Assembly: GCA_003247135.1 (NCBI GenBank)
Contig: QKAW01000018.1
Location: forward strand, 1 to 64,000
DNA length: 64,000 bases
DNA from: Spirochaetales bacterium
GTDB lineage: Bacteria; Spirochaetota; Spirochaetia; DSM-2461
Direction: 5' to 3'
Shown: in pieces, positions 1 to 6,994 of the stretch
Numbering within the stretch: position 1 is the stretch's first letter
How the letters are laid out: the number at the start of each line of letters is the position of its first letter
Made by a program: the position numbers and the translations under genes
The notes under the pieces: generated by a model
Seen by the model: the letters and a program-made list of their open reading frames with translations, nothing else
The model's database searches: none
What the model was told of the DNA's origin: nothing

Positions 1-143
1 ACAAGTCTGTCTATCATAGCTGTAGTCATCTGCTCATCGTAAAATATTGAAGTCCATTTTGAAAATTCAATATTGGTTGTTAATATAATACTTTTTTGCT
101 CATAGCATTCTGAAATAACCTGAAATAGAAGACGTGAACCATC
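1..143 (-). pseudogene. istB remnant (IS21 helper ATPase, C-terminal part)
   Basis: Read on the minus strand, this stretch encodes DGSRLLFQVISECYEQ, then LTTNIEFSKW and IFYDEQMTTAMIDRL. These are the conserved C-terminal segments of IstB, the AAA+ helper of IS21-family transposases. The reading frame runs off the window at position 1. Upstream it is cut at the left inverted repeat of the neighbouring transposon, and no Walker motifs or N-terminal half are present on the other side of that transposon. It is therefore a truncated remnant in what is visible. Too short for the Walker region, so the assignment rests on the C-terminal motifs. Confidence 0.75.
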
Positions 144-259
144 TGTTGATTCCCGGAATATAAGTGAAAATTTTAAAAGAAATTCCCGATTTTATTAATT
201 AGACCAGTTTAAGGAATTAATAAAAGAGTCCGGGATCTCAATACCACTATCTTTCCCGA
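144..259. repeat. Left transposon end with repeated ATTCCCG sites
   Basis: Left end array. The terminal repeat TGTTGATTCCCG is at 144-155, a second ATTCCCG at 182-188, and a near copy TTTCCCG at 253-259; a related TCCGGGA lies at about 230. All three main copies share one orientation, pointing inward. The array reaches to within about 40 bp of the first transposon gene, so transposase binding here could also repress the transposon promoter. That regulatory role is inference. Confidence 0.65.
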
Positions 260-300
260 ACTCTTATATTACAAACTTAAGTATTATCATAATTGCAGAT

Positions 301-873
301 TTGAATTATTACAACCTAAAAAAAGAGTCGCATAAAAGAGACGATTTTATATTTCTCCAATGTCCGGTATGTTCAGGATCTATTTTCACTTATCACTGCT
401 GTTACACAAAATATCATTACTCTCAAATTATAGAAATAATCAGAATTAAATGCATGAAGTGCAATTGTACTCACGCACTAATTCCTGAGTTTTCCCTCCC
501 TAATACAAGTATAGGAACTTTAGAAGCTGAAAAGTATAGAGAGCTAAGGTCTGAGAATATTTCACAAGTTAAAGCTTCAAAAATATTTACAGAATTAGGT
601 TTCAGCTCCGATTATGGAATTTCACTTGAAAGAAAGTTAAAAATTGTGGCTAAAAAATCAAAAGCTCTATTTGCAGATACAAAAGACCCACTCCATGAAC
701 CGTTTAAATTATCAATTATCATTGTAAATAAATTATATCAGGAAAGAGGTTATAATCCTCTCTATTTTTCCCGAAATAATATTCTAAGAATAAGAGAAAT
801 TAAACAGGGATTCAGTTTACCACTTAATAAGCAGTCTTACGGATTGTCACACCTAGGAATAAATTCTTCATAG
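301..873 (+). CDS. Transposon accessory zinc-binding protein (DUF6431-like)
   Basis: A 190-residue protein with a TTG start in the position given; no clear Shine-Dalgarno sequence precedes it. Two Cys pairs, CPVC at residues 21-24 and CMKC at 51-54, suggest a structural zinc site. The following THALIPEF segment resembles the conserved THALLP-type motif of DUF6431 proteins, which accompany DDE transposase plus ExeA-like ATPase pairs. The rest is basic and probably binds DNA. The gene ends 23 bp before the transposase, so the three genes look like one operon. Its role in transposition (target choice or end recognition) is not known to me. The family call is by motif only. Confidence 0.6.
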   Translation: MNYYNLKKESHKRDDFIFLQCPVCSGSIFTYHCCYTKYHYSQIIEIIRIKCMKCNCTHALIPEFSLPNTSIGTLEAEKYRELRSENISQVKASKIFTELGFSSDYGISLERKLKIVAKKSKALFADTKDPLHEPFKLSIIIVNKLYQERGYNPLYFSRNNILRIREIKQGFSLPLNKQSYGLSHLGINSS

Positions 874-896
874 ATATATTTTAAGGAGAAAAGTCT

Positions 897-2231
897 ATGA
901 CAGAAGAAGAATTAAATTTGAAAAGAAAAAAAATCTGCGAATTTAGATACTCAGTCGTTGCTGAGCTGGGAAACCCCTATCTCGGAAGAGGTCAACTTTC
1001 AAGAATGATTAAAGAAAAAGCAAAAAGAAAATATGAGATACCTTTTTCAAATAGGAACAAACTTACAGAGGCGTGTATAAAACGATGGTTTAGTCTATAT
1101 AAAAAGTATGGAAGAGAGGGGCTAAACCCTAATATAAGAATAGATTCCGGGAAAAGCAGGACAATTGATGATAGAGAACAGACTGCTATAATAAGTCTTC
1201 TGGAGTCTAATCCAAAATTAACAGCAACTGCAGCCGTAAAAAAGCTGGTAGAACAAGGAGTGTTAAAGAATAACATTTCCAGTTCAACATTATCCAGATT
1301 TATTACATCCAATGGCTTAAGTATGAAAAACAGACAGATAAAAAGGGATGAAGAAAAAAATTTAAAGTTTAACTTCTTCTATCCTATGGAATGTATTCAG
1401 TCAGATGTCATGTACGGACCTAAAATCATGGATTCAAATGGAAAATTAAAAACTTCAATGCTTATGACTTTTTTAGATGATGCAACCAGGAGAATAGTCT
1501 TTGGTAAATTTTCATTCTCAGAAAAGTCTCTTCTTTTTGAAGATGGTATAAAGCATATATTGCAAAGTCAGGGTATGATTGGGAGACTCTATACAGATAA
1601 TGGATCAAGTTTTGTATCAAACCAGACAAAACGAATTCTGGATATAATAGGAATAACAATTCATCATAGTAAACCAGGCAGGCCACAGGGGAAAGGAAAA
1701 CAGGAGCGATTCTATAGAACTGTTAGAGATCAGTTTTTACGTCCTCTAGATATTGGAGCTATCAAGGATATAGATGATTTAAATGCAAGGTTTAATACAT
1801 GGCTGGAATGTGAATATCATCGTTCTCCCCACAGAGGATTAATTGATTTTATTACACCTTTAGATGCATGGATGGCTAAATCAAGGTACATAAAACAAAT
1901 ATCACAATCTATTGATTTAGACAAAATATTCATGCATTTTCTTACCAGAAAAGTATATAAGGACTCGACCTTTACATTAGATGGGACTTTATTTGAAGCT
2001 CCATCTATTTTAGCCGGAAAGAGAATTAACATATTTTTTGATCCACATCCTCCTATATCAAGAGTTCTAGTTACCTATGCTGGCAAAGAATATGGATATG
2101 CCAGAATAGTTGATACTTATGCAAATAGTATTATTAAAAGAGGCTATTCAAGAGAAGGAGATTTACATGCAGACTATATAAAATCCAAATATCATGTAAA
2201 TCTTACAGCTACTGACATGGGAGGAATATGA
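897..2231 (+). CDS. DDE transposase/integrase
   Basis: A 444-residue transposase that catalyses strand transfer. The N-terminal about 150 residues form helix-turn-helix-like DNA-binding modules. The catalytic core (about 160-330) has the retroviral-integrase-fold triad D170 (in QSDVMYG), D234 (LYTDNGSSF) and E270 (GKGKQERFYR), with 35 residues between D234 and E270, i.e. DD(35)E. A Mu-type beta-barrel C-terminal domain follows. The start is an ATG preceded by AAGGAG at good spacing. The downstream ATPase gene begins one base after its stop region, suggesting coupled translation. The gene looks intact, with all three acidic residues present, so the element may be active. Confidence 0.88.
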   Translation: MTEEELNLKRKKICEFRYSVVAELGNPYLGRGQLSRMIKEKAKRKYEIPFSNRNKLTEACIKRWFSLYKKYGREGLNPNIRIDSGKSRTIDDREQTAIISLLESNPKLTATAAVKKLVEQGVLKNNISSSTLSRFITSNGLSMKNRQIKRDEEKNLKFNFFYPMECIQSDVMYGPKIMDSNGKLKTSMLMTFLDDATRRIVFGKFSFSEKSLLFEDGIKHILQSQGMIGRLYTDNGSSFVSNQTKRILDIIGITIHHSKPGRPQGKGKQERFYRTVRDQFLRPLDIGAIKDIDDLNARFNTWLECEYHRSPHRGLIDFITPLDAWMAKSRYIKQISQSIDLDKIFMHFLTRKVYKDSTFTLDGTLFEAPSILAGKRINIFFDPHPPISRVLVTYAGKEYGYARIVDTYANSIIKRGYSREGDLHADYIKSKYHVNLTATDMGGI

Positions 2232-2232
2232 T

Positions 2233-3036
2233 ATGACAAACAGGGAAACATTAGCGCACTTTAACCTTTCTTCAGAACCGTTTACCAGAGAAATCAAGAC
2301 AGAAAGGCTAAAGCAACTCCCAGGGGTAAAAAAAGCCTTAGAGCAACTTCACATATTATTTGATACAAAAGGTTTTGGAATTTTAACAGGTCAATCAGGA
2401 ACAGGTAAAACCTGTGTTTTAAGAATGGCTGTTGATTCCCTTAATCCAGGAATGTATAAAACCTATTATATTTGCCATACTTCTGTAGGAATTCAGGAAT
2501 TTTATACTCACTTGTGCAATATTTTTGGGTTGGAACCTGCAGGAAGAAGAGCAACTATGTTTAAAAGTATCCATGAACATATTCTTAATATGCATAGAAC
2601 TATGAGTATTCATCCAATTCTTATTATTGATGAAGCTGATAAACTTGGAACTGAAATCTTACAGGAACTTAGGTTAATTTCTAATTTCAATTATGATTCA
2701 ATTAATGCCATTACAATACTTCTTTGTGGTCAGGAACCTCTTATTCAAAAGCTAGGCTTATCGTCTCTGGAGTCTTTAGCTAATTCTATTTCTGTTACAG
2801 TAAGAATAAAATCATTAAATAAAGAAGAAACTTTTTCGTATATTGAGCAGAGAATAAATGATGTCTCTACAGGAGGTACACTTTTTTCAAAAGCTGCAAT
2901 GAACCTGATACATGATGCTTCTAATGGAATTATGAGAGTTATCAACAATATGTCTAGAAATTCTTTAGTTAAAGCTCAACTATCAAATTCTCCATCTGTA
3001 GAAAAGGAGCATGTGCAAGCTGTTTTAAGCAGGTAA
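2233..3036 (+). CDS. ExeA/TniB-like AAA+ ATPase of the transposon
   Basis: A 267-residue AAA+ ATPase. Walker A is GQSGTGKT at residues 53-60, Walker B is LIIDEADKLG at about 134-143, and the sensor region LLCGQEPL follows. It has the ExeA-type start LSSEPFTREI. In Tn7/Tn5053/Mu-like elements such ATPases (TnsC, TniB, MuB) select target DNA and activate the transposase. That role is by family. The start ATG sits 1 bp after the transposase stop, with GAGG about 8 bp upstream. A hairpin terminator follows, so this is the last gene of the transposon. Confidence 0.85.
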   Translation: MTNRETLAHFNLSSEPFTREIKTERLKQLPGVKKALEQLHILFDTKGFGILTGQSGTGKTCVLRMAVDSLNPGMYKTYYICHTSVGIQEFYTHLCNIFGLEPAGRRATMFKSIHEHILNMHRTMSIHPILIIDEADKLGTEILQELRLISNFNYDSINAITILLCGQEPLIQKLGLSSLESLANSISVTVRIKSLNKEETFSYIEQRINDVSTGGTLFSKAAMNLIHDASNGIMRVINNMSRNSLVKAQLSNSPSVEKEHVQAVLSR

Positions 3037-3061
3037 TTTTAATTTTTTTAACACTTTTAGG

Positions 3062-3085
3062 GCGGGAATTCCCGCTTTATTTTTT
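3062..3085 (+). terminator. Terminator of the transposon operon, overlapping an end site
   Basis: GCGGG-AATT-CCCGC (3062-3075) followed by TTTATTTTTT is a compact rho-independent terminator 25 bp after the ATPase gene. The same bases form the palindrome CGGGAATTCCCG, which contains two opposed transposase-site motifs. One sequence may therefore serve both transcription termination and end binding. Confidence 0.65.
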
Positions 3086-3203
3086 ATCTAAATTATTTCG
3101 GGAATAAAAAAAATATAGATGTGCGGGAATTTGGAGTAAAAATTGAGAAAATTACTTATAAATTTTCTCGGGAATTTATGATATTTTAATTCGGGAATCA
3201 ACA
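3063..3203. repeat. Right transposon end with five CGGGAAT sites
   Basis: CGGGAAT occurs at 3063-3069 (inside a palindrome), 3099-3105, 3124-3130, 3169-3175 and 3192-3198, the last being part of the terminal inverted repeat that ends at 3203. All have the inward orientation opposite to the left end. The right end carries more sites than the left, the same kind of asymmetry known from Tn7 ends. Confidence 0.7.
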
Positions 3204-3348
3204 ACAGGTAGTCTTTTATCTATATCATCACATTGGATGGACCAGTAATCATCTGGTCTAACATAGTGTATAACTCTAATCCAACCAGAAGAAGTAGCTT
3301 GGATGATTAAATCCTGTCTAGCTTTTCCTTCTAGTCCAATGTTAGCTT
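3204..3348 (-). pseudogene. Gene fragment truncated by the transposon
   Basis: The minus strand has an open frame without a start codon. It begins after a stop near 3349 and reads ANIGLEGKARQDLIIQATSS, then GWIRVIHYVRPDDYWSIQ and CDDIDKRLP, before entering the right transposon end. The composition is clearly protein-like, but I do not recognise the family. The original N-terminus is missing and the C-terminus is cut by the transposon. It is unrelated to the istB remnant on the other side, so the transposon does not simply split one gene. Confidence 0.45.
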
Positions 3349-3699
3349 TTTAATTAATTCACTTTTTAATTGAGTAACATCATCATATATAATATGTGGT
3401 CTATGTTTAAAATCAAAAGGAATATCATTTACATTATTAGTAATGAGAATAACCATTTTTTTCTTTGCATCACAGTAGCCTACTTCATAAAATACATTAG
3501 GATTACGATTTGACATATCAGCTATGATTAGGTCCGCTTTATCAATCTCAGAATATATTTTTTGGAGCATATCTGTAGCAAAGATTTGCTCATCTAATCT
3601 TTCAGCTGTTATTGATACAGCTTTTGCAGCATCTTTAATTCCTAAGTTATATGTGTCATTAAATTCTTTATCAAATGGCATTACAACAAAAGCATTCAT
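3331..3699 (-). CDS. TIR/nucleoside deoxyribosyltransferase-like protein
   Basis: A 122-residue protein with the pattern FVVMPF at the start, EIDKADLIIADMS at about 51-63 and NPNVFYEVGY at about 66-75. This pattern marks the nucleotide-binding Rossmann-like fold shared by nucleoside 2-deoxyribosyltransferase-like and TIR-like effector domains. Several anti-phage systems use such domains to attack NAD or nucleotides. Here it stands alone and no sensor gene is visible beside it. The start ATG has AAAGGAG 8 bp upstream. It lies just outside the lowest-coordinate att-like repeat, so it is probably cargo of a third block. Enzymatic activity is not shown by the sequence. Confidence 0.55.
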   Translation of the reverse strand: MNAFVVMPFDKEFNDTYNLGIKDAAKAVSITAERLDEQIFATDMLQKIYSEIDKADLIIADMSNRNPNVFYEVGYCDAKKKMVILITNNVNDIPFDFKHRPHIIYDDVTQLKSELIKKLTLD

Positions 3700-3810
3700 T
3701 TATAGCTCCTTTGTGCTCTATTCATTATATAATCTACTCTTAAGTATTCCAATCAAAAAAATAGTAGATATAAATTTGATATTATTATAGTAATTTTACT
3801 ACATTAAAAA

Positions 3811-4106
3811 TGAGGAATTATAAACAAAAAGGCGTCAATACTGGCGTCAGTAGCATATTTAATAGTATGGAAAGTTGTAAAAAGATTAAAAAGTAATGCT
3901 TTAAACCCTTGGAGGGTAAGAAGATATAAAAAAAGTACCCTCAGTTGAAAGGTGCTTTAAAAGTGGGCCCACTTGGACTTGAACTTTATCAGTATCCTTA
4001 TGTAGTCCATATTCAGCTATATAGAGCCACATAAGAAAGATTATGTGGTAATTTTACTATATAAACCTACTGGTCTTATATAATAAGAGCGTCGATATCG
4101 GCTTCA
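3811..4106. repeat. att-like repeat, copy 1
   Basis: About 290 bp, closely similar to copy 2 (5800-6096). In order: GGCGTCA-N5-GGCGTCA at 3831-3849; the AAAGTACC/GGTGCTTT hairpin; a 20-bp segment at 3965-3984 identical to the 3' end (T-arm and acceptor) of the tRNA at 11691-11763; a hairpin CCACATAA/TTATGTGG at 4027-4048; and a decayed second motif pair AGCGTCG-N5-GGCTTCA at 4088-4106. The tRNA-matching core flanked by direct-repeat arms looks like an attachment site with both arms. Upper-arm decay suggests it is old. Confidence 0.75.
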
Positions 4107-4122
4107 AAATTCAGGTTCTTAT

Positions 4123-4535
4123 TTATGACTCTTGGGTTATATCTTTTGAATTTATTTCTAATACAGTGCAACTTTTTTCAAATAATCTATGTGCTAAGGA
4201 TAGAACCTCGTTTATTTCCTCTGTACCTGGAAGAGTTCTATGAAATGCCGGATAAGATTCTCTTATATGATAATCTGTTGCGATAGTTATTAAGTCAAGT
4301 TCTTCATCTGTTAATTCGATATACTGGATGCAATCTGAATACAATTCCAATAAATTATGCGTTCTTGAAATTTTTTATTCTCATAAGCTGAAAAGGCTTT
4401 GAGTGTTTTTTCTAATGAATAATGAAGATCCACAGCAATAACATCTGTATAGTGATTTGCATTTAATAATATTTTTGTGGAACTCAAATTATGCCATGAT
4501 TTTATTAACCATTCTTTAGCCGCATTTTTATTCAT
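4123..4535 (-). pseudogene. HEPN toxin-like gene, frameshifted
   Basis: Two minus-strand pieces (4311-4535 and 4123-4350) together encode one HEPN-domain protein of about 137 residues. They are split by a frameshift at a run of six T (4371-4376; A6 in the sense strand). One extra A restores AYENKKI followed by SRTHNLLELYSDCIQ and the rest of the helical domain. The second piece carries RESYPAFH, an R-x6-H motif like the RNase motif of HEPN toxins. The first piece overlaps the MNT gene by 8 bp. As read, the toxin is truncated before its RxH motif. It may be inactivated, phase-variable at the homopolymer, or a sequencing error. Confidence 0.7.
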
Positions 4536-4851
4536 ATATTACTACACCATTTTGCAGAATATCTACTTTATAGAAGTATTCTTCTCTTTTTGTAATTTCT
4601 TCAGTTGGTGCTGAAAGTATATCAAATCCTGTTTTATATTTAAAAACTAAATCTCTTATGCTTTTTCTTGCAGCAATCTCATAATCCCTAATTTCATCAA
4701 GTTTTAAATTATCTTTCAATAGAAATAGATCAATATCGCTATCTTCAGTCGGTGTTCCATAGGCATAACTTCCAAACAAAATAATTTTATCAGGATCAAG
4801 AGATTTTAGGCGGCTTATTATTTCCGGTTTTATCTTTTCAATATCGATCAT
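4528..4851 (-). CDS. MNT-type minimal nucleotidyltransferase (antitoxin)
   Basis: A 107-residue protein of the MNT/PolB-like nucleotidyltransferase family. The signature GSYAYGTPTEDSDIDL at about residues 27-42 supplies the GS and DxD residues that bind nucleotide and metal. In MntA-HepT pairs this enzyme AMPylates the HEPN toxin and neutralises it; that is family knowledge. Here it is the upstream gene of a two-gene operon and overlaps the frameshifted HEPN gene by 8 bp. A GAAGG sequence precedes the ATG at loose spacing. The antitoxin is intact while the toxin frame is not. Confidence 0.8.
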   Translation of the reverse strand: MIDIEKIKPEIISRLKSLDPDKIILFGSYAYGTPTEDSDIDLFLLKDNLKLDEIRDYEIAARKSIRDLVFKYKTGFDILSAPTEEITKREEYFYKVDILQNGVVIYE

Positions 4852-4859
4852 ATGTTATT

Positions 4860-5300
4860 GTATCATCCTTCTAATTACTTTTAAATACAAATTGATTATA
4901 GAACATGAATTCTGAATTTCCCAGTTATATCAATAAGAGATCGTTAAATGTGGTAAATTTTCAGCATTCTTATTTGTTCTATATTAAGCATATTTGATTA
5001 TTCCTCACTGCTTAAAGCCTTGGTTCTTACGGTTTTTAGAATGAGGAAGAGTTTAATTTTCACAATGCTATTTCTAAAGAGAGATTAAGAGATTTACAGA
5101 CCTCTGCTTCATATGCACAGGGGTACATAAGTGTAATTATGTCGTCTTATAGCTACACTTATGGACGTCCTTTTTAAAATTTATGCAGTACTCAATATTC
5201 ATTACTTGGGAGATATTTGCTCCACATAGAGTGATAATTTCAATCATTATTACCGTTCAGTGCCTGATAATGTAAAAAATAAGCCATGATTTAATGATGT
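4860..5300. other. Intergenic stretch with a possible coding remnant
   Basis: No complete gene is visible in these 440 bp. On the plus strand an open stretch at about 5040-5177, without a start codon, encodes EEEFNFHNAISKERLRDLQ and then SYAQGYISVIMSSYSYTYG before a stop. It looks like real protein sequence, but I cannot name it. It may be the tail of a lost gene. A 10-bp inverted repeat (5126-5163) lies in the same place. Confidence 0.3.
5126..5163. repeat. 10-bp perfect inverted repeat
   Basis: CATAAGTGTA at 5126-5135 and TACACTTATG at 5154-5163 are perfect inverted copies separated by 18 bp, with outer GT/AC bases extending the symmetry after one mismatch. No T-run follows, so it is not an obvious terminator. 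It could be an operator or recombinase site, or a hairpin in a decayed gene. Confidence 0.4.
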
Positions 5301-5301
5301 A

Positions 5302-5685
5302 TCAAGCAGAGATATCAACTATGGCAGGAACAAAATTTCCTATTATTTCAGAATCTATACCTGATATTATTATTTTTCTATTTTCAATATCTAAAATCAA
5401 TTTGTTTTTATGAAAGTATATCTTTTGGAAGTCTTTCCATAAAAAGAAGTTCTTGAATAAGGCTGAGCTGAAAAAAATCCCATTTTCATAAATCTTATAT
5501 TCTATAAACATCATGGGAAAAGTTAGGAAGCCATATCGGATCTTAAGAACCCTTCTTTTCAGTTTTAAATTAACCTTTTGAACGTAATTTCTTGATTTTA
5601 AATTTAGAAACTGAATGTCTCTAATCCCTAAAATTAGCATAAATAGAAATATTGAAATTATAATTATGAAAAGAATAGAATCCAT
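5302..5685 (-). CDS. Hypothetical membrane-anchored protein
   Basis: About 127 residues from the ATG at 5685; an ATG at 5742 would add 19 residues. I prefer 5685 because TTAACA-N18-TATAAT lies just upstream and overlaps the longer reading, which would give a nearly leaderless message. One hydrophobic helix (DSILFIIIISIFLFMLIL) is followed by a basic beta-rich domain of about 95 residues that could be PH-like. I do not recognise the family. It sits at the tRNA-distal side of copy 2 in cargo block B, with the MNT-HEPN pair. Its function is unknown; small membrane proteins in such blocks can be effectors, but nothing here shows this. Confidence 0.5.
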   Translation of the reverse strand: MDSILFIIIISIFLFMLILGIRDIQFLNLKSRNYVQKVNLKLKRRVLKIRYGFLTFPMMFIEYKIYENGIFFSSALFKNFFLWKDFQKIYFHKNKLILDIENRKIIISGIDSEIIGNFVPAIVDISA

Positions 5686-5799
5686 GAGATTATTATATAA
5701 TAATTTTATCAACAATGTTAAACATTTTATTTCCTGTTTCATTCTTGATTATTAAACCTAACAGTGGTAGTCAGGAATCTTATTATGGTAATTTTTCCA

Positions 5800-6096
5800 C
5801 AATCAATTATAAACAAAAAGGCGTCAATACTGGCGTCAGTAGCATATTTAATAGTATGAAGATTGTAAAAATTATTGGTTTGAAATGCTCTAAACCCTTG
5901 TATAGTAAGAAGATATAAAAAAAGCACCCTCAGTTGAAAGGTGCTTTAAAAGTGGGCCCACTTGGACTTGAACTTTATCACTATTCTTATGTAGTCCATT
6001 TAGGGCTATATAGAACCACATAAGAGATTTTATGTGGTAATTTTACTATATAAAGCTTTTAGGTTCATATAATAAAGGCGTCAATATCGGCGTCAG
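5800..6096. repeat. att-like repeat, copy 2
   Basis: The best-preserved copy. It has GGCGTCA-N5-GGCGTCA at 5820-5838, the tRNA terminator hairpin (AAAGCACC/GGTGCTTT), the 20-bp tRNA 3'-end core at 5954-5973, a perfect hairpin ACCACATAA/TTATGTGGT at 6015-6038, and a second GGCGTCA-N5-GGCGTCA at 6077-6095. Both sides of the core therefore carry the same motif pair in the same orientation, as expected for integrase or excisionase arm sites. It separates cargo block B (about 2.0 kb) from cargo block A (about 5.7 kb). Confidence 0.8.
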
Positions 6097-6203
6097 TTTA
6101 TTATTTAACTAGATTTAGAATATCCATAAGATAATTATCTTACTACTCTTGTAGATTGTAAAGGATATTGGAAGTAATCAATATCATTGCTACGTTTAGA
6201 TTA

Positions 6204-6854
6204 TCAAACCCTCTGAAGTTTCATGTTGTTGAAATATTCACAAGGAATAACTTGTCCAATATCTTCTAATGATCCTACATTTATTATCAAAGGTTTATCT
6301 TCGGTATTTATTACATGTATTCTATATTCGTTTTGATAAGAATATTCTGAGAATTTATTAAATATAGACATTTCTCCTTCAAAATCATTTCTTTCTAAAT
6401 ATTTAACTTGGGACATATAAGCAGCTAAATTGAGTTCCTCTAAAGATCTCTCAACTCTTTTTAAAAATTCTATTGGATTAGTAATAATTGCTGCGTATTT
6501 ACCAAATTGAAACATTCTATCATCAATTTTAAAATCTTCTTCTGGTGGTATCATATATAAGGAATAAATATTTGTATTAGAAAAATTTGTGTTTGACATT
6601 AAAACTTGACCAACTAATCCATTATTACCATCTAGTATTATTTTTTCTCCTCCTAAAATTTCGGGTAGAGTCAATTCAAGTCTAGCATTTTGTGATTGTA
6701 TAATATCAGATACTCCTTCATGTTTATCTCCCCTGAAATCATCATCTATTTTTTTAAATTCTGTTACAGTATTTAGAAATAAATTTCCATTTTTTATCAA
6801 ATCATTCATATATTTTTCTTCACCAAACTTTACAAAAATTAGCATGTTATCCAT
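6204..6854 (-). CDS. Unknown cargo protein (DUF2971-like motifs)
   Basis: A 216-residue soluble protein. Its N-terminus (LIFVKFGEEKY, NGNLFLNTVTEF, FRGDKHEG) and its C-terminal YQNEYRIHV resemble, in order and spacing, the layout of DUF2971-like proteins, where a short N-terminal pattern with Asn and Phe is followed by a conserved late E-x-R. I cannot confirm the family by eye. No signal peptide or membrane segment is seen. GGAG lies about 8 bp before the ATG. It is divergent from the next gene (6995), with 140 bp between them. It is carried in cargo block A beside defence genes, so a defence role is plausible but unproven. Confidence 0.5.
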   Translation of the reverse strand: MDNMLIFVKFGEEKYMNDLIKNGNLFLNTVTEFKKIDDDFRGDKHEGVSDIIQSQNARLELTLPEILGGEKIILDGNNGLVGQVLMSNTNFSNTNIYSLYMIPPEEDFKIDDRMFQFGKYAAIITNPIEFLKRVERSLEELNLAAYMSQVKYLERNDFEGEMSIFNKFSEYSYQNEYRIHVINTEDKPLIINVGSLEDIGQVIPCEYFNNMKLQRV

Positions 6855-6961
6855 ATTTATTTCTCCACTTTATATATTTAAATTAGTATATAACTTTAAT
6901 ATTTGTTTATCAAATAAATATTCTTATTTAATTTAAGGTCTTAATTTGTAAAGGGTTATAT

Positions 6962-6974
6962 ATAGACTGTCTAT
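6962..6974. promoter_or_regulatory. Short palindrome between divergent genes
   Basis: ATAGAC-T-GTCTAT is a perfect 13-bp odd palindrome in the 140-bp divergent gap, about 21-33 bp before the start region of the plus-strand gene. It is placed where a repressor could act on one or both promoters. No regulator is recognised nearby. Confidence 0.3.
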
Positions 6975-6994
6975 GTACTTAATAATTATTTTTT

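Larger units (their letters stand above)
144..3203 (+). mobile_element. Three-gene DDE transposon with Tn7/Mu-like ends
   Basis: A 3060-bp unit bounded by a perfect 12-bp terminal inverted repeat, TGTTGATTCCCG at 144-155 and its complement at 3192-3203. It carries, in one direction, a zinc-binding accessory protein, a DD(35)E transposase and an ExeA/TniB-like AAA+ ATPase. Transposase-plus-ATPase organisation is typical of the Tn7/Tn5053/Mu group. Further copies of ATTCCCG or its complement lie inside both ends, as expected for multiple transposase-binding sites. I see no matching 5-bp target duplication: the left flank is CCATC and the right flank is ACAGG. Confidence 0.8.

Noticed and set aside
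992-1312. Minus-strand open frame within the transposase gene
   Set aside because: It lies entirely antisense to the intact DDE transposase, has no ribosome site and no recognisable motif. The same holds for several other long antisense frames across the window.
144-3203. Classical IS21 element
   Set aside because: An istB remnant lies next to it, but the transposon itself has a zinc protein, a DDE transposase and an ExeA-like ATPase, and end repeats unlike IS21.
4088-4106. A fourth independent att site at the decayed motif pair
   Set aside because: It is the outer arm of copy 1, not a separate site; no tRNA-like core lies within it.
3811-6096. CRISPR array interpretation of the repeated segments
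   Set aside because: Copies are long (about 290 bp), few, and separated by kilobases of genes. They carry a tRNA 3' end and hairpins, and no cas genes are present.
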